Counted from the first letter of the stretch, positions 1 through 9,394 are shown. The stretch: DNA of 64,000 bases from Sphingomonas sp. TREG-RG-20F-R18-01 (GCF_022662475.1 NZ_JAKNQQ010000006.1:62001-126000); one strand, 5' to 3'. Made by a program: numbers and translations. The notes: generated by a model not told the origin, from the sequence alone.

Positions 1-147
1 ACGAAGCAAAGCCGCTTCATAGCGGGGTTGCTGCGCGTAACGACCGGGTCGCACCGGCTGACGCGACCTGCCGCTGCGGTTTTTCCGGATCGCGCTACCA
101 ACGCGGTCATTGCACCAGTGCACCGACCGGGTAGACAGGTTTCACCG

Positions 148-1419
148 ATGCGCGATCCCGTTCCACGCCCTTGTGCAACCGCTGCCACAGCAGAACACGA
201 TCAGGCGCGCGCGCGCCGCATGTTCCGGCTGTCGATCGGGACCTATTTCATGGGTGGCTTCGTGGTGTCGCTGGTCAGCTTGCTGGTGCTGCGGCTCAAG
301 TTGTTGATGGGACTGGACTACGCGCAATCGTCTTTGGTGCAATTTTCGTTTCATTCCAGCTATTTACTGTTCGCTTTGCCGATAACGGCGGTACTCGTCG
401 GGATTGGCTACATGCGCGGCCTTGCCACGGGGCTGCTCGTCATGGCGTTGGGATGCATCGGTTTCACCGCTGCGGCGGCACTGCACAGCTATCCGGCGGT
501 GCTGCTGGCGCTGCTCACCTTGGCGGGCGGAGTGACGTTCCTGCAGATCGCAGCGAGTGTCGTGGTTGCGGTGGTCGAGCCACAGCAGCGTGCGATCCCC
601 CGGATGACGCTGTTGCAGGGCTTCAACTCGATCGGCACCGTTCTGGCGCCGCTGGTCGGGGCCTGGTTCTTCTTCGGCGATGCCGCGGTCGAATCCCGGG
701 CGCATGCCTGGGGTATGCTCGAACTGCCGTTTCTCGCCGGCGCGGTGGTCCTGCTCGCGCTTGCGGTGGCTTTCTGGGCGCATCGCAACCTGCTGGCAGG
801 CATGCCCCCGCCGCGACGGGTGAAGCTTGCGGAACTGCGCCTCGTGCTCGCGGATCCGAAACTGGTGGCGGGATCGTTGGCGATGTTCGCCTATGTCGGG
901 GCCGAGGTGACGATCGGCGGGCTGCTCGCGAGTTACCTGGTATCCCCGCAGATCCTGTCCGTCGCGCCGGTCGTGGCGGGGCGGTTGGTCAGCCTGTACT
1001 GGGCGGGCGCGATGCTCGGGCGATTTGCCGGGGCGGCGGTCCTTACGCGCGTTGCGCCGCCGCGCCTGCTCGCGGTCGCCGCGGTCGCGGCGATGGTCCT
1101 CGTGCTCGTCGCGACCCGCGCGGAAGGGGTCGCGGGCGCCGCCGCGCTGATCGCGGTCGGGCTGTGCAATTCGATCATGTACCCTACGCTCTTCGCGCTG
1201 TCCTTGCCGGAGGATCAGAGCGTTGCGCCATATGCGTCGATGGCGTTGTGCATGACGGTGGTCGGAGGCGCGGTGGTCCCGCTGCTGACCGGGTGGCTGG
1301 CGGACCGGGTCGGGCTGGCACCCTCGCTCCTGCTGCCTGGCCTCTGCTACCTCGGGATCGCGATCTTCGCGCTTGCCTGCACCAGGCGCTGGGCCGACCC
1401 CGGGGCGGTGCCGACCTGA
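148..1419 (+). CDS. FHS-family (FucP/GluP/TsgA-like) MFS sugar transporter
   Basis: A 423-residue inner-membrane transporter with about 12 hydrophobic segments, typical of the major facilitator superfamily. The first membrane span follows the stretch MFRLSIGTYFMGG, and the motif LLQGFNSIGTVLAPLVG in the first half resembles the fucose/glucose-galactose proton symporters (FHS family). The substrate cannot be read from sequence; a sugar is the family expectation. I place the start at the ATG at 148; a second ATG at 220 removes 24 hydrophilic residues and begins right at the first span, and neither has a convincing ribosome-binding site. The open frame continues upstream to 28, but that extension looks non-coding. 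It converges on the antiporter gene, 39 bases away. Confidence 0.8.
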   Translation: MRDPVPRPCATAATAEHDQARARRMFRLSIGTYFMGGFVVSLVSLLVLRLKLLMGLDYAQSSLVQFSFHSSYLLFALPITAVLVGIGYMRGLATGLLVMALGCIGFTAAAALHSYPAVLLALLTLAGGVTFLQIAASVVVAVVEPQQRAIPRMTLLQGFNSIGTVLAPLVGAWFFFGDAAVESRAHAWGMLELPFLAGAVVLLALAVAFWAHRNLLAGMPPPRRVKLAELRLVLADPKLVAGSLAMFAYVGAEVTIGGLLASYLVSPQILSVAPVVAGRLVSLYWAGAMLGRFAGAAVLTRVAPPRLLAVAAVAAMVLVLVATRAEGVAGAAALIAVGLCNSIMYPTLFALSLPEDQSVAPYASMALCMTVVGGAVVPLLTGWLADRVGLAPSLLLPGLCYLGIAIFALACTRRWADPGAVPT

Positions 1420-1458
1420 CTGCGCCGGGCTGGGGAACGGGCCGAGGTCCGTCCGTGT

Positions 1459-2772
1459 TCAGCCCGATGCCGTGCGCGATGCTTGCTCTTCGCCGTCCGA
1501 CGGACCGCGCCGGGCAGCGGCCCGCGCGGAACCCCGATTGCGGCGGCCGAGCCGCTTTTCGCGGCGCGCATCGGCATGGGCCATCAACGGCGTGGCGGTC
1601 ATGCCATGCACCACGATCGAGAGCAGGATGGTCGCGCCGGCGATCGCCCATATCTGCGACCGTTCACTGAATTGCGCACGGTTGAAGGCATATTGCAGGT
1701 AGAATAACGTCCCGATGCCGCGGATCCCGAAAAACCCCATCAGCCGTTTCGACAGCCCGGGCGTATCGGTCCCCGCGAACGCCAGCAGGCTGGCGAGCGG
1801 GCGGATGACGAACACGATCGCCACGACGAGCAGGGCGCCCCACAGGTCGAGCGGTGCAAGCAACCCCCGTCCGACCGCCCAGCCGAACAGGACCATCACG
1901 ACCGTCATCAGGACGCGCTCGATCTGACCCGAGAATTCCGACATGGCGGCGTGGAATTCATTGTCGGGACAGGTCGAGCGGATCGTCAGCGCGGCGATGA
2001 ACACCGCCACGAAACCGTTGCCGTGCAGCACGACGGTCAAGGCATAAGCGCAGAACGTCACGCCGATCGCAACCAGCCCGTCGCCCGTGTCCGACAGCTT
2101 GGCGGCAGGCAGGCGGAACATGAGATAACCCGCGCCCGCGCCGAGTGCCCAGCCGATCGCGACGCCGAGCACCAGATCGAGCGCGACCTGTACCAGCGAC
2201 CAGTGCAGCCAGTCGACGGTGCCACTCTGGAGGCTGATCGCCAGCAGGATGAAGGGGAAGGCAAGACCGTCGTTGAGACCCGCCTCCGACGTCAGGCCGA
2301 ACCGGGTTTCGCCGTCCTCGCCCTGGGTTGGCGGGCCGGTCTGGACGTCGGCGGCAAGCACCGGGTCGGTCGGGGCGAGCGCCGCTGCCAGCAGCAGTGC
2401 CGCCCCGACACCGAGACCGCCGCTCCAATGCGCCGCGGCGAAGACGACGATCATGGTCACGGGCATCACGATCAGCAGCAGGCGCCACGTCGATCGCCAG
2501 CGCCGCCACCCGAACTTGCGGTCGAGCCGCAATCCCGCGCCCATCAGCGCGATCAGCACGATCCCCTCGTTGAGATGCTCCAGCGTCGAATCGTGCGTCA
2601 GCGCCGACTGGCTCGCGCGGAACCACGGTGTCAGCGACAGCAACAGGCCAAGGGCGATGCAGATGATCGGCAGCGACAGCGGCAGCCGCCGGAGCAACAG
2701 CGGCAGCCACGCCGCGAGCAGGATCAGCACACCGATCCCGAGCAGGATCATTTCATGAGGGAGTTGGAGCAT
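1459..2772 (-). CDS. CPA1-type cation:proton antiporter
   Basis: A 437-residue integral membrane protein of the Na+/H+ exchanger family (PF00999 type). It opens with a hydrophobic span (MILLGIGVLILLAAWLPLLL) and has about 12 spans in all. The segment ALAPTDPVLAADVQ and the pair Asn-Asp in EAGLNDGLAFPFILL are the ion-binding signature of CPA1/NhaP-like electroneutral exchangers. It should exchange Na+ or K+ for H+ at the inner membrane. The roughly 40-residue C-terminal tail is cytoplasmic and very rich in Arg and Ala, with no regulatory TrkA domain visible. The ATG at 2772 is preceded by TAGGGGGG. It sits 49 bases downstream of otsA on the same strand, so it may be read through from the trehalose operon; a link to osmotic stress is inference. 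Confidence 0.85.
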   Translation of the reverse strand: MLQLPHEMILLGIGVLILLAAWLPLLLRRLPLSLPIICIALGLLLSLTPWFRASQSALTHDSTLEHLNEGIVLIALMGAGLRLDRKFGWRRWRSTWRLLLIVMPVTMIVVFAAAHWSGGLGVGAALLLAAALAPTDPVLAADVQTGPPTQGEDGETRFGLTSEAGLNDGLAFPFILLAISLQSGTVDWLHWSLVQVALDLVLGVAIGWALGAGAGYLMFRLPAAKLSDTGDGLVAIGVTFCAYALTVVLHGNGFVAVFIAALTIRSTCPDNEFHAAMSEFSGQIERVLMTVVMVLFGWAVGRGLLAPLDLWGALLVVAIVFVIRPLASLLAFAGTDTPGLSKRLMGFFGIRGIGTLFYLQYAFNRAQFSERSQIWAIAGATILLSIVVHGMTATPLMAHADARREKRLGRRNRGSARAAARRGPSDGEEQASRTASG

Positions 2773-2821
2773 CCCCCCTAACGACCGACGTCCCGCTTAG
2801 GCTCCTTGCCATCCCGTCCCG

Positions 2822-4219
2822 TCAGGCCGCGGCGGACGTCGCGGGCATTTCGGTTGCCATCAGCGCCGACAGGAACGTCTCCCGCCACCAGTTGATGTCC
2901 TGCTGCTCGATCGAATCCATGCACGCCCGCCACCGCCGGATCCGTTCGTCCTTGTCCATCCGCAGCGCCTTCAGGATCGCGTCGGACATCTCCTCGGCGC
3001 TGTACGGATTGACGAGCAGCGCCTCGCCCAGCTGTGCCGCTGCACCTGCGAAGCGCGAAAGGATCAGCACGCCGGGATCTTCCGGATCCTGCGCCGCGAT
3101 ATATTCCTTCGCGACCAGGTTCATCCCGTCGCGCAGCGGCGTGACGAGACCGATCTTCGATGCGCGATAGATCCCCGCCAGCGTATCGCGGCCATAGCCC
3201 TGGTTGACGTAGCGGATCGGCACCCAGTCGACGTCGGCATAGGCCCCGTTGATCCGGCCCGACAGGCTTTCCAGCGTGTTGCGGATCCGCTGGTAACTTC
3301 CGACCGCGCCACGCGAGGGCGGCGCGATCTGCAGCAGGAAGACTTCCTTGCGCTCTTCCGGATGCTCGACGAGGAAGCGTTCGTAGCCGAGGAAGCGCTC
3401 CTCCAGCCCCTTGGAATAATCGAGCCGGTCGACCCCGACGATCATGTCGCGCCCGTCCGCGCTGTCCCGCATCCGGCGATAGGTCAGCCGCGCCACGACG
3501 CTGCGCGCAAGATCGGCGAACTCGGGCGCGTCGATGCCGATCGGGCAGGCGAGCACGCGGACGCTGCGGTCCCCGAGCGTGACGACACCATCCTCGACCG
3601 TCGCGCCCATTTCGAGTCGCGCGAAGTCCATGAAACTCTCGAGCCATTCCTCGGTGTGGAAGCCGATCACGTCATAGGCGAACATCCGCCGGACGAGTTC
3701 CTGCGCCTCGGGCAGGATCGACAACAGCCGACGCGGCGGCCACGGAATGTGCAGGAAGAATCCGATCCGGTTCTTGCACCCGCGCTTGCGCAGCTCGTCG
3801 CCGAGCGGGAACATGTGGTAATCCTGGATCCACACGACGTCCTCGGCCTCGATCAGCGGCTGGACGGTCTCGGCGAAGCGCTCGTTGACGCGCTGGTATC
3901 CGCCCGCGAAGTCGCGCTCATATTCGGCCAGGTCGACCCGGTAGTGGAACAGCGGCCACAGCGTGCGATTGGCATAGCCGTTGTAATATTCGTCGATGTC
4001 CTGCTCTTCCAGGTCGATCGTCGCGGTGGTGACGCCGTCGTTGCGATGGAAGTTGATGTCGCCGGTGAAATGGTCGGTCTGTTCGCCCGACCAGCCGAAC
4101 CACACGCCGCGATACTGGCGCAGCGCCGACTGCAGCGCGACCGCGAGGCCGCCCTGTGCACCGGACTCCGACCCCTTGGGGGCGGAGACGCGGTTCGAGA
4201 TGATCACCAGACGAGTCAT
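2822..4219 (-). CDS. otsA: alpha,alpha-trehalose-phosphate synthase (UDP-forming)
   Basis: A 465-residue GT20 retaining glycosyltransferase that makes trehalose 6-phosphate from a nucleotide-glucose and glucose 6-phosphate in the cytoplasm. Family landmarks in order: N-terminal MTRLVIISNRV with a Gly-Gly loop (GGLAVAL), VWIQDYHMFPLGDELR, the FFLHIPWPPRR helix, GVDRLDYSKGL in the nucleotide-sugar domain, and the C-terminal DGMNLVAKEYIAAQ. Length matches the family (about 450-480). The start is the ATG at 4219, which overlaps the stop of the upstream GH15 gene by ATGA; the frame stays open further upstream but homologues start at MTRLV. Last gene of the otsB - GH15 - otsA operon, so it is probably translationally coupled. 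Confidence 0.95.
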   Translation of the reverse strand: MTRLVIISNRVSAPKGSESGAQGGLAVALQSALRQYRGVWFGWSGEQTDHFTGDINFHRNDGVTTATIDLEEQDIDEYYNGYANRTLWPLFHYRVDLAEYERDFAGGYQRVNERFAETVQPLIEAEDVVWIQDYHMFPLGDELRKRGCKNRIGFFLHIPWPPRRLLSILPEAQELVRRMFAYDVIGFHTEEWLESFMDFARLEMGATVEDGVVTLGDRSVRVLACPIGIDAPEFADLARSVVARLTYRRMRDSADGRDMIVGVDRLDYSKGLEERFLGYERFLVEHPEERKEVFLLQIAPPSRGAVGSYQRIRNTLESLSGRINGAYADVDWVPIRYVNQGYGRDTLAGIYRASKIGLVTPLRDGMNLVAKEYIAAQDPEDPGVLILSRFAGAAAQLGEALLVNPYSAEEMSDAILKALRMDKDERIRRWRACMDSIEQQDINWWRETFLSALMATEMPATSAAA

Positions 4220-5997
4220 CGGATCGAGCTCCACGGTTTGCTCAGCAGGGCGGCGCAGTTGATCATGCCGACCAGCGAATAGGTTTGGGGGTAATTGCCC
4301 CACAGTTCGCCCGTCTCGGGCTCGATATCCTCGGACAGCAGGCCGGCGGCGGTGCGCCGCGCGAGCATCTCCTCGAACAAGGCGCGTGCATCCTCGCTCC
4401 GGCCGGTGAAGTGCAGCGCCTCGATCAGCCAGAAGGTGCAGACGTTGAAGGCCGTCTCGGGCAACCCGAAGTCATCCTCGATCGCATAGCGCAGCATGAA
4501 CGAGCCGCGCCGCAATCCCTCTTCGGCGGCCTTCAGCGTATCGATGAAGCGCGGATCCGAGGGTTCGAGGAAACGCAGGTCCAGCAACTGCAACAGGCTC
4601 GCGTCGAGGTCGTCGCCGGAGAAGGTCGCGGACATTCGCCGTGTCTCCGGGCGCCACGCCGCGGTCTCGATCCGCTGCCGGATCGTGTCGGCGCGCTCCT
4701 GCCACAGCGCGTTGCGATCGGTCAGACCGAGCACGTGCGCGGCATTGGCAAGGCGGTCGCACGCCGCCCAGCACATCGCCGACGAATAGGTATGGACGCT
4801 CTGGCGCGTGCGCAGCTCCCACAGGCCCGCATCGGGCTGGTCGTAATTCGCCCAGGCGCGTTCGCCGACATGCTCGAGCGATTCGAAATCCTCGAGCCCG
4901 GCGAGCCGGAACAGCCGGGTGTCGAAAAACGCATGGACGCTGCACAACACGATCTGGCCGTAGGCGTCGTGCTGAATCTGCTCATACGCCTGGTTGCCGA
5001 CGCGGACCGGACCCATCCCGCGATAGCCGGGGAGGTCGGGCGCTTCGCGCTCCTCGAGCTTCGCCTCGCCGAGCACGCCGTACAGCGGCTGGATGTGGCC
5101 GCCCGCCGCGGCATCGACGATGTTGCGGAGATAACCGAGATACCCCTCGAGCACGTCGAGTGCGCCGAGCCGGTTGAGCGCCTGCACGGTGTAATAGGCA
5201 TCGCGCACCCAGCAGTAGCGATAATCCCAGTTGCGCTGCGATCCGGCATGTTCGGGGATCGAGGTCGTCATCGCGGCGACGATCGCGCCGGTTTCCTCAT
5301 GCTGGCACAGCTTGAGCGTGATCGCCGAGCGGATCACGACGTCCTGCCATTCCAGCGGGATCGCAAGGCCGCGGACCCATTCCTGCCAGTGCGCGGTCGT
5401 CTTCGCCAGCATCGCGTCGAGCGTCTCGGCAAGGTCGCCCGCAAAGCTCTCGTCCGGTCCGAGGAAGAAGTGCAGCGGGCGTTCGACGCGGAACGGCAGT
5501 TCGTTCTGGATCATCCCGACCGGTGCGGTCGTGCTGAGCCGCATCGCCATCGTCTCGAGCAGGAAGCGGATATGGTTCGACCCGCCGATCTTCTCGTTGC
5601 AGGTGCCACCCCAGCCGCAGGTCGGGCGCAGCGCGACCCGCACGCGAGGGCTGCCCGCGACGGGGCGCACGATCCGCGCGAACGACACCGGGCGATAGCT
5701 TCGGCCGCTGCTGACGAAGCGCGGGCAGAAATCGATCACCTCGATCGCGTTGCCGGTCGCATCGGTATGCCGCGTGACGAGGATCGGGGTGTTGCGGATG
5801 TACTGCTGTTCGACCGAGACACTGTCCTCGATCTCGATGGCCCAATAGCCGCGTTCGGGCGCCTCGCCGCCGAGCAGCGACGAGAAGAGCGGATCGCCGT
5901 CGATCCGCGGGACGCAACCCCAGACGAACTTGCCGGCGCGATCGACGAGGGCGCTGACCTGGCAATTGCCGATCGGCCAGAGATCGAGCGAGCTCAT
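4216..5997 (-). CDS. glycoside hydrolase family 15 protein (trehalase/glucoamylase-like)
   Basis: A 593-residue GH15 enzyme with the N-terminal trehalase-like beta domain (starting MSSLDLWPIGNCQVSALVD) and an (alpha/alpha)6 barrel. NWDYRYCWVRDAYYTVQAL is the first catalytic block, and LSEDIEPETGELWGNYPQ near the C-terminus carries the second catalytic glutamate region. Some members of this subfamily hydrolyse trehalose; others act on maltodextrins. There is no signal peptide, so it is cytoplasmic. The ATG at 5997 overlaps the otsB stop by ATGA, and its own stop overlaps the otsA start in the same way. Being between the two trehalose biosynthesis genes suggests that it trims or recycles trehalose. 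The exact substrate is inferred, not seen. Confidence 0.88.
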   Translation of the reverse strand: MSSLDLWPIGNCQVSALVDRAGKFVWGCVPRIDGDPLFSSLLGGEAPERGYWAIEIEDSVSVEQQYIRNTPILVTRHTDATGNAIEVIDFCPRFVSSGRSYRPVSFARIVRPVAGSPRVRVALRPTCGWGGTCNEKIGGSNHIRFLLETMAMRLSTTAPVGMIQNELPFRVERPLHFFLGPDESFAGDLAETLDAMLAKTTAHWQEWVRGLAIPLEWQDVVIRSAITLKLCQHEETGAIVAAMTTSIPEHAGSQRNWDYRYCWVRDAYYTVQALNRLGALDVLEGYLGYLRNIVDAAAGGHIQPLYGVLGEAKLEEREAPDLPGYRGMGPVRVGNQAYEQIQHDAYGQIVLCSVHAFFDTRLFRLAGLEDFESLEHVGERAWANYDQPDAGLWELRTRQSVHTYSSAMCWAACDRLANAAHVLGLTDRNALWQERADTIRQRIETAAWRPETRRMSATFSGDDLDASLLQLLDLRFLEPSDPRFIDTLKAAEEGLRRGSFMLRYAIEDDFGLPETAFNVCTFWLIEALHFTGRSEDARALFEEMLARRTAAGLLSEDIEPETGELWGNYPQTYSLVGMINCAALLSKPWSSIR

Positions 5998-6746
5998 GCC
6001 GCCACCCCGCACGCGGCTTCGAGCCAGTCGAGCGTCGCCGCGACATCGGGGAGGCGGTACGTCGCGCTGCTCGGGCGGGGGGCGCCAATCAGGATGCCAG
6101 CGCCGCCGAGGTCCTTGGCCGCTGCCATTGCAGGCTCGTCGGTATCGTCGTCGCCGAGGAACACCGGCGTGAACCCAGCCATTTGCGGCGTGGCCATCAG
6201 CCGCCGCAGCGCCGAGCCCTTGTCACCGCCGCCGACGCGGAGCTCGACCATCATCTTGCCGGTCTGGAGATGGAGTGCGCTTTCGTCCGCGAGGGTGCGG
6301 GCGAGCGCGTGCGCTTGCGGTTCCATCGCGGGGCAGGCGCGATAATGCAGCGCCGCGCCAAAGGGTTTCTCCTCGACCAGCAGGCCGGGTGTCGCTTGAG
6401 CAAAGTCTTTCATGATGGTCAGGATACGATCGAGGGCGGGTGGTCGTTCCGGCAGCGTTCGCATTCCGTCGTGCGCCTGCACCTCCAGACCGTGACTTCC
6501 CGCGATCGTCAGCGGCAGCGGGCCGAACAGACCGAGAATGCTGTCGACCGAGCGCCCGCTGATGATCGCGACGCGGTTGTCGAGGGTCGTGCGGAGCCGG
6601 TCGAGCAGGCTGGCGAGCCGCGCGTCGACGCTGACCAGTTCGGGGCGTGCGGCGAGCTCGACGAGCGTGCCGTCAAAATCGAGGAACAGCGCCGCGCCAC
6701 GCAACAGCGTGACGGGCGGGAGCGAATCCGGGGAGGGGGTCGTCAT
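5994..6746 (-). CDS. otsB: trehalose-phosphatase
   Basis: A 250-residue HAD-superfamily phosphatase that removes phosphate from trehalose 6-phosphate, the second step after OtsA. Visible motifs are LFLDFDGTLVEL (motif I, nucleophile and acid/base aspartates), AIISGRSVDSI (motif II), the lysine of DKGSALRRL, and FLGDDDTDEPAM (motif IV Mg2+ ligands). I chose the ATG at 6746 (MTTPSPDSLPPVTLLRG). The frame remains open for 81 codons upstream, but that segment translates an intergenic palindromic repeat and is not protein. First gene of the operon; the next gene starts inside its stop codon. Confidence 0.93.
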   Translation of the reverse strand: MTTPSPDSLPPVTLLRGAALFLDFDGTLVELAARPELVSVDARLASLLDRLRTTLDNRVAIISGRSVDSILGLFGPLPLTIAGSHGLEVQAHDGMRTLPERPPALDRILTIMKDFAQATPGLLVEEKPFGAALHYRACPAMEPQAHALARTLADESALHLQTGKMMVELRVGGGDKGSALRRLMATPQMAGFTPVFLGDDDTDEPAMAAAKDLGGAGILIGAPRPSSATYRLPDVAATLDWLEAACGVAA

Positions 6747-6835
6747 GCGCGCCCGATAGCAAGGCGGGGGGGCTGGCGTCACCCGAAACTGGCGGGGTCG
6801 GTTCGGTGGGGGGGCTTCTGCGAACCCTACACTAG

Positions 6836-6926
6836 CGTCACCCTGAACTCGTTTCAGGGTCCACCGCGGACCAAGTCCGGTCTGTGCCTGCTGCATTGTG
6901 GATGCTGAAACAAGTTCAGCATGACG
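6836..6926. repeat. 91-bp MITE-like palindromic intergenic repeat
   Basis: Ends are an imperfect 22-bp inverted repeat: CGTCACCCTGAACTCGTTTCAG on the left against the reverse complement of CTGAAACAAGTTCAGCATGACG on the right (three mismatches; quoted here as arms, not as a continuous run). Each arm is itself a hairpin: CCCTGAA-ctcg-TTTCAGGG and ATGCTGAA-acaa-GTTCAGCAT. The layout is that of a small non-autonomous palindromic repeat; similar CTGAAC...GTTCAG elements are widespread in sphingomonads. It lies 5' of otsB in a 345-base gap that otherwise holds no recognisable gene. Confidence 0.75.
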
Positions 6927-7091
6927 GCGGTTGCGATAGGCTTGGGCTAGGTGGTGAGCCCATGAACGCGGGCGACCGCTCTCGCCCAAACTCGAATGGA
7001 CCTCAGGGGCGTATTCGCAGCCGCTTATACCGAACCATTAATGACAGCTCGAGCGCTTTCGGGTTGGTAATTCCTCAGCTACAGTGTGGGG

Positions 7092-7979
7092 ATGACGGAT
7101 ATCCCTCGACCCCGTGCCTATTACAGCGCACGGAAAAACGGTCCCCAGGAAGCCAGGTTTGACCTGGATGACATGCGAGAAATCTTGTTCAGCGCTTATG
7201 CCTATCTTGAAGGTGCCGGCTATTTTGTGGATGCCTTCGGTTACGACTGCGTGGACGAGGGCTATGTACCTGGCTTTGTAGGCGGCAATATCGACGTATT
7301 TGTCCGTATGACGCTGTTAAAAAAGGATCTTTGGCCGCTCCGCGAAAAATACCAGTCCTACTCGGAGGACGATTGTTTCACGATGATCGAGTTTCTCTAC
7401 GATCACGTTAGCAAGCCTGGATCCAAGAACTTCCACGATTGGAATAATTGCGGTTATCACTACAGCGAATTTGACCGCGATCTTGGGCGTAAGGAGTTCA
7501 GAAGCAGGTTTCTCGTGCCACTCGAACGGTATGGTGAAGGGTGGGAGTTGACGGAAGCCGGGGAGGTAATGAGCCTGCCCCCAAGTGGCATGACGACCCT
7601 ACTGACGGCGCGTCCGCCTACGAACGATAAGACAGTTTTGGACCGGATGATGGATGCAACGAGCCGGTTTCGCCGACACGGTAGCACGATCAAGGAGCGC
7701 GAAGTGGCGGTGCGAGACTTGGCAGATGTTCTTGAGTGGATCAAGCCGCACATCAATATGGCATTGATGAACAAGGACAGTAGTGACCTGTATAACATCG
7801 CTAACCAGTTTGGCATCCGCCATCTCAATCAGAACCAAAAGCTAGAGTATGATAAGGCAGTGTGGCTCAGTTGGATTTTCTACCACTATTTGAACACCAT
7901 CAACGCTTGTCTGCATATAATGAAGCGCCAAGGAGGTAACGCTTCGCCCGGGATCGCTGCAACGAAATCTCGGGAGTAA
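7092..7979 (+). CDS. hypothetical protein, AT-rich, possibly acquired
   Basis: A 295-residue soluble protein I cannot assign. Composition is unlike its neighbours: two 60-base samples that I counted by hand gave 52% (7141-7200) and 43% (7741-7800) G+C, and codons such as AAA, TAT and ATA appear often. The N-terminal half is acidic and aromatic (ILFSAYAYLEGAGYF, VDEGYVPGFVGGNIDVF). The C-terminal third is helical and contains DLYNIANQFGIRHLNQNQ followed by EYDKAVWLSWIFYHYL, a pattern I remember from uncharacterised proteins in defence or mobile contexts, but I cannot name the domain. I prefer the ATG at 7092 to the GTG at 7086; no clear Shine-Dalgarno is present. It stands alone between otsB and an alcohol dehydrogenase. 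Confidence 0.7.
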   Translation: MTDIPRPRAYYSARKNGPQEARFDLDDMREILFSAYAYLEGAGYFVDAFGYDCVDEGYVPGFVGGNIDVFVRMTLLKKDLWPLREKYQSYSEDDCFTMIEFLYDHVSKPGSKNFHDWNNCGYHYSEFDRDLGRKEFRSRFLVPLERYGEGWELTEAGEVMSLPPSGMTTLLTARPPTNDKTVLDRMMDATSRFRRHGSTIKEREVAVRDLADVLEWIKPHINMALMNKDSSDLYNIANQFGIRHLNQNQKLEYDKAVWLSWIFYHYLNTINACLHIMKRQGGNASPGIAATKSRE

Positions 7980-8154
7980 GCGCTGGCGCATTTCACCCGG
8001 CTCAGGTTCAAATCAAACCTCGCAGATCATGCCACACACGAAAAGACCTCATTTGAACGTCGGCTCTCCACCCGAAGCAAAGCATTTGCATTCACAACCC
8101 TACGGCCCACAACCCTCAGCGGGATGACGGCACCGCCGCCACCCCGGCCTCGCC

Positions 8155-9333
8155 TCACCCGTGCGGGCGCATCACCACCTTGATGACGCCGTCTTCCTTG
8201 TCGCGGAACTTCTGGTACATTTCCGGCGCATCCTCGAGCGAGGCGGGGTGCGTCACGACGAAGCTCGGGTCGATGTCCCCCGCTTCGATCCGCGCGAGCA
8301 GCGGCTTGGTGTACGCCTGGACGTGGGTCTGGCCGGCCTTGATCGTCAGCCCCTTGTTCATCAGCGCGCCGAGCGGAACCTTGTCGCCCATGCCGACATA
8401 GACGCCCGGGATCGACACCGTGCCGCCCATCCGGCAGCTCATGATCGCCTCGCGCAGAACGTGGATGCGATCGGTCGCGAGGCCGACCGTGGCCTTGGCC
8501 TTGTCGAGCACCGCATCCACCGAACCGTGGCCCGAAGCTTCGGCGCCGACCGCGTCGATGCAGCTGTCGGGGCCGCGGCCCTTGGTGCGATATTGCAGCT
8601 CGTCATAGACGTTCTCGACTTCGCTGAAATCGATCGTCTCCGCGCCGCCGGCTTCCGCCATCCGCAGCCGCTCGGGGACTTCGTCGATCGCGATGACGCG
8701 GCCTGCGCCGAGCATCAGCGCCGAACGGATCGCGAACTGGCCGACCGGGCCGCAACCCCAGATCGCGACGGTGTCGCCGGGTTCGATCTGCGCGTTTTCG
8801 GCGGCCATATAGCCGGTCGGGAAGATGTCCGAGAGGAACAGCGCCTGTTCGTCGGTGACGCTGTCGGGCACCTTGATCGGGCCGAAATCGGCCATCGGCA
8901 CGCGGAGATATTCCGCCTGGCCGCCGCAATAGCCGCCGAGCATGTGGCTGAAGCCGAACAGGCCGGCGGGCGAATGGCCCATCGCCTTGATCGCCATCTC
9001 GGCATTGGGGTTGGTGGTGCAGCAGGCCGAGAACAGCCCCTTGCGGCAGAACCAGCAATCGCCGCAGCTGATCGTGAACGGCACGACGACGCGGTCGCCG
9101 ATCTTGAGGTTGGTGACTTCCGAGCCGAGCGCGACGACTTCGCCCATATTCTCGTGGCCGAGGATGTCGCCCGATTCCATCGTCGGCTGATAGCCGTCGA
9201 GCAGGTGAAGGTCGGATCCGCAGATCGCGCAGGCGGTGACCTTGATGATCGCATCGCGTGGATGCTTGATTTCGGGGTCGGCCACGGTGTCGACGCGGAC
9301 GTCGCCTTTCCCATGCCAGCATAATGCGCGCAT
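8155..9333 (-). CDS. zinc-dependent alcohol/formaldehyde dehydrogenase family protein
   Basis: A 392-residue medium-chain dehydrogenase. The catalytic zinc site is in [13 protein letters not shown] and GHENMGEVV, the structural zinc cysteines are in [17 protein letters not shown], and the Rossmann signature is [13 protein letters not shown]. Length and the insertion around [24 protein letters not shown] resemble the glutathione-independent formaldehyde-dehydrogenase-like subgroup. It probably oxidises an alcohol or aldehyde with NAD(P)+ in the cytoplasm; the physiological substrate is unknown. The ATG at 9333 has only a weak upstream site (GGAGACATACG). It is monocistronic with a 179-base leader region that includes a possible stress-type promoter. 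Confidence 0.85.
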   Translation of the reverse strand: MRALCWHGKGDVRVDTVADPEIKHPRDAIIKVTACAICGSDLHLLDGYQPTMESGDILGHENMGEVVALGSEVTNLKIGDRVVVPFTISCGDCWFCRKGLFSACCTTNPNAEMAIKAMGHSPAGLFGFSHMLGGYCGGQAEYLRVPMADFGPIKVPDSVTDEQALFLSDIFPTGYMAAENAQIEPGDTVAIWGCGPVGQFAIRSALMLGAGRVIAIDEVPERLRMAEAGGAETIDFSEVENVYDELQYRTKGRGPDSCIDAVGAEASGHGSVDAVLDKAKATVGLATDRIHVLREAIMSCRMGGTVSIPGVYVGMGDKVPLGALMNKGLTIKAGQTHVQAYTKPLLARIEAGDIDPSFVVTHPASLEDAPEMYQKFRDKEDGVIKVVMRPHG

Positions 9334-9394
9334 CGTATGTCTCCGTCAGGCTTCGGATCTGCCCCGGGGGTAGGGCAGTGGATCCTGTCGCGGT

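Noticed and set aside
6747..6989. N-terminal extension of otsB
   Set aside because: The extra codons translate the MITE-like repeat; trehalose phosphatases begin close to the DFDGTLV motif.
7092..7979. Firm assignment of the AT-rich orphan as a HEPN toxin or Abi defence protein
   Set aside because: The expected R-x4-6-H catalytic motif is not clear (the sequence reads RHLNQN) and there is no partner antitoxin gene; I kept it only as a lead.
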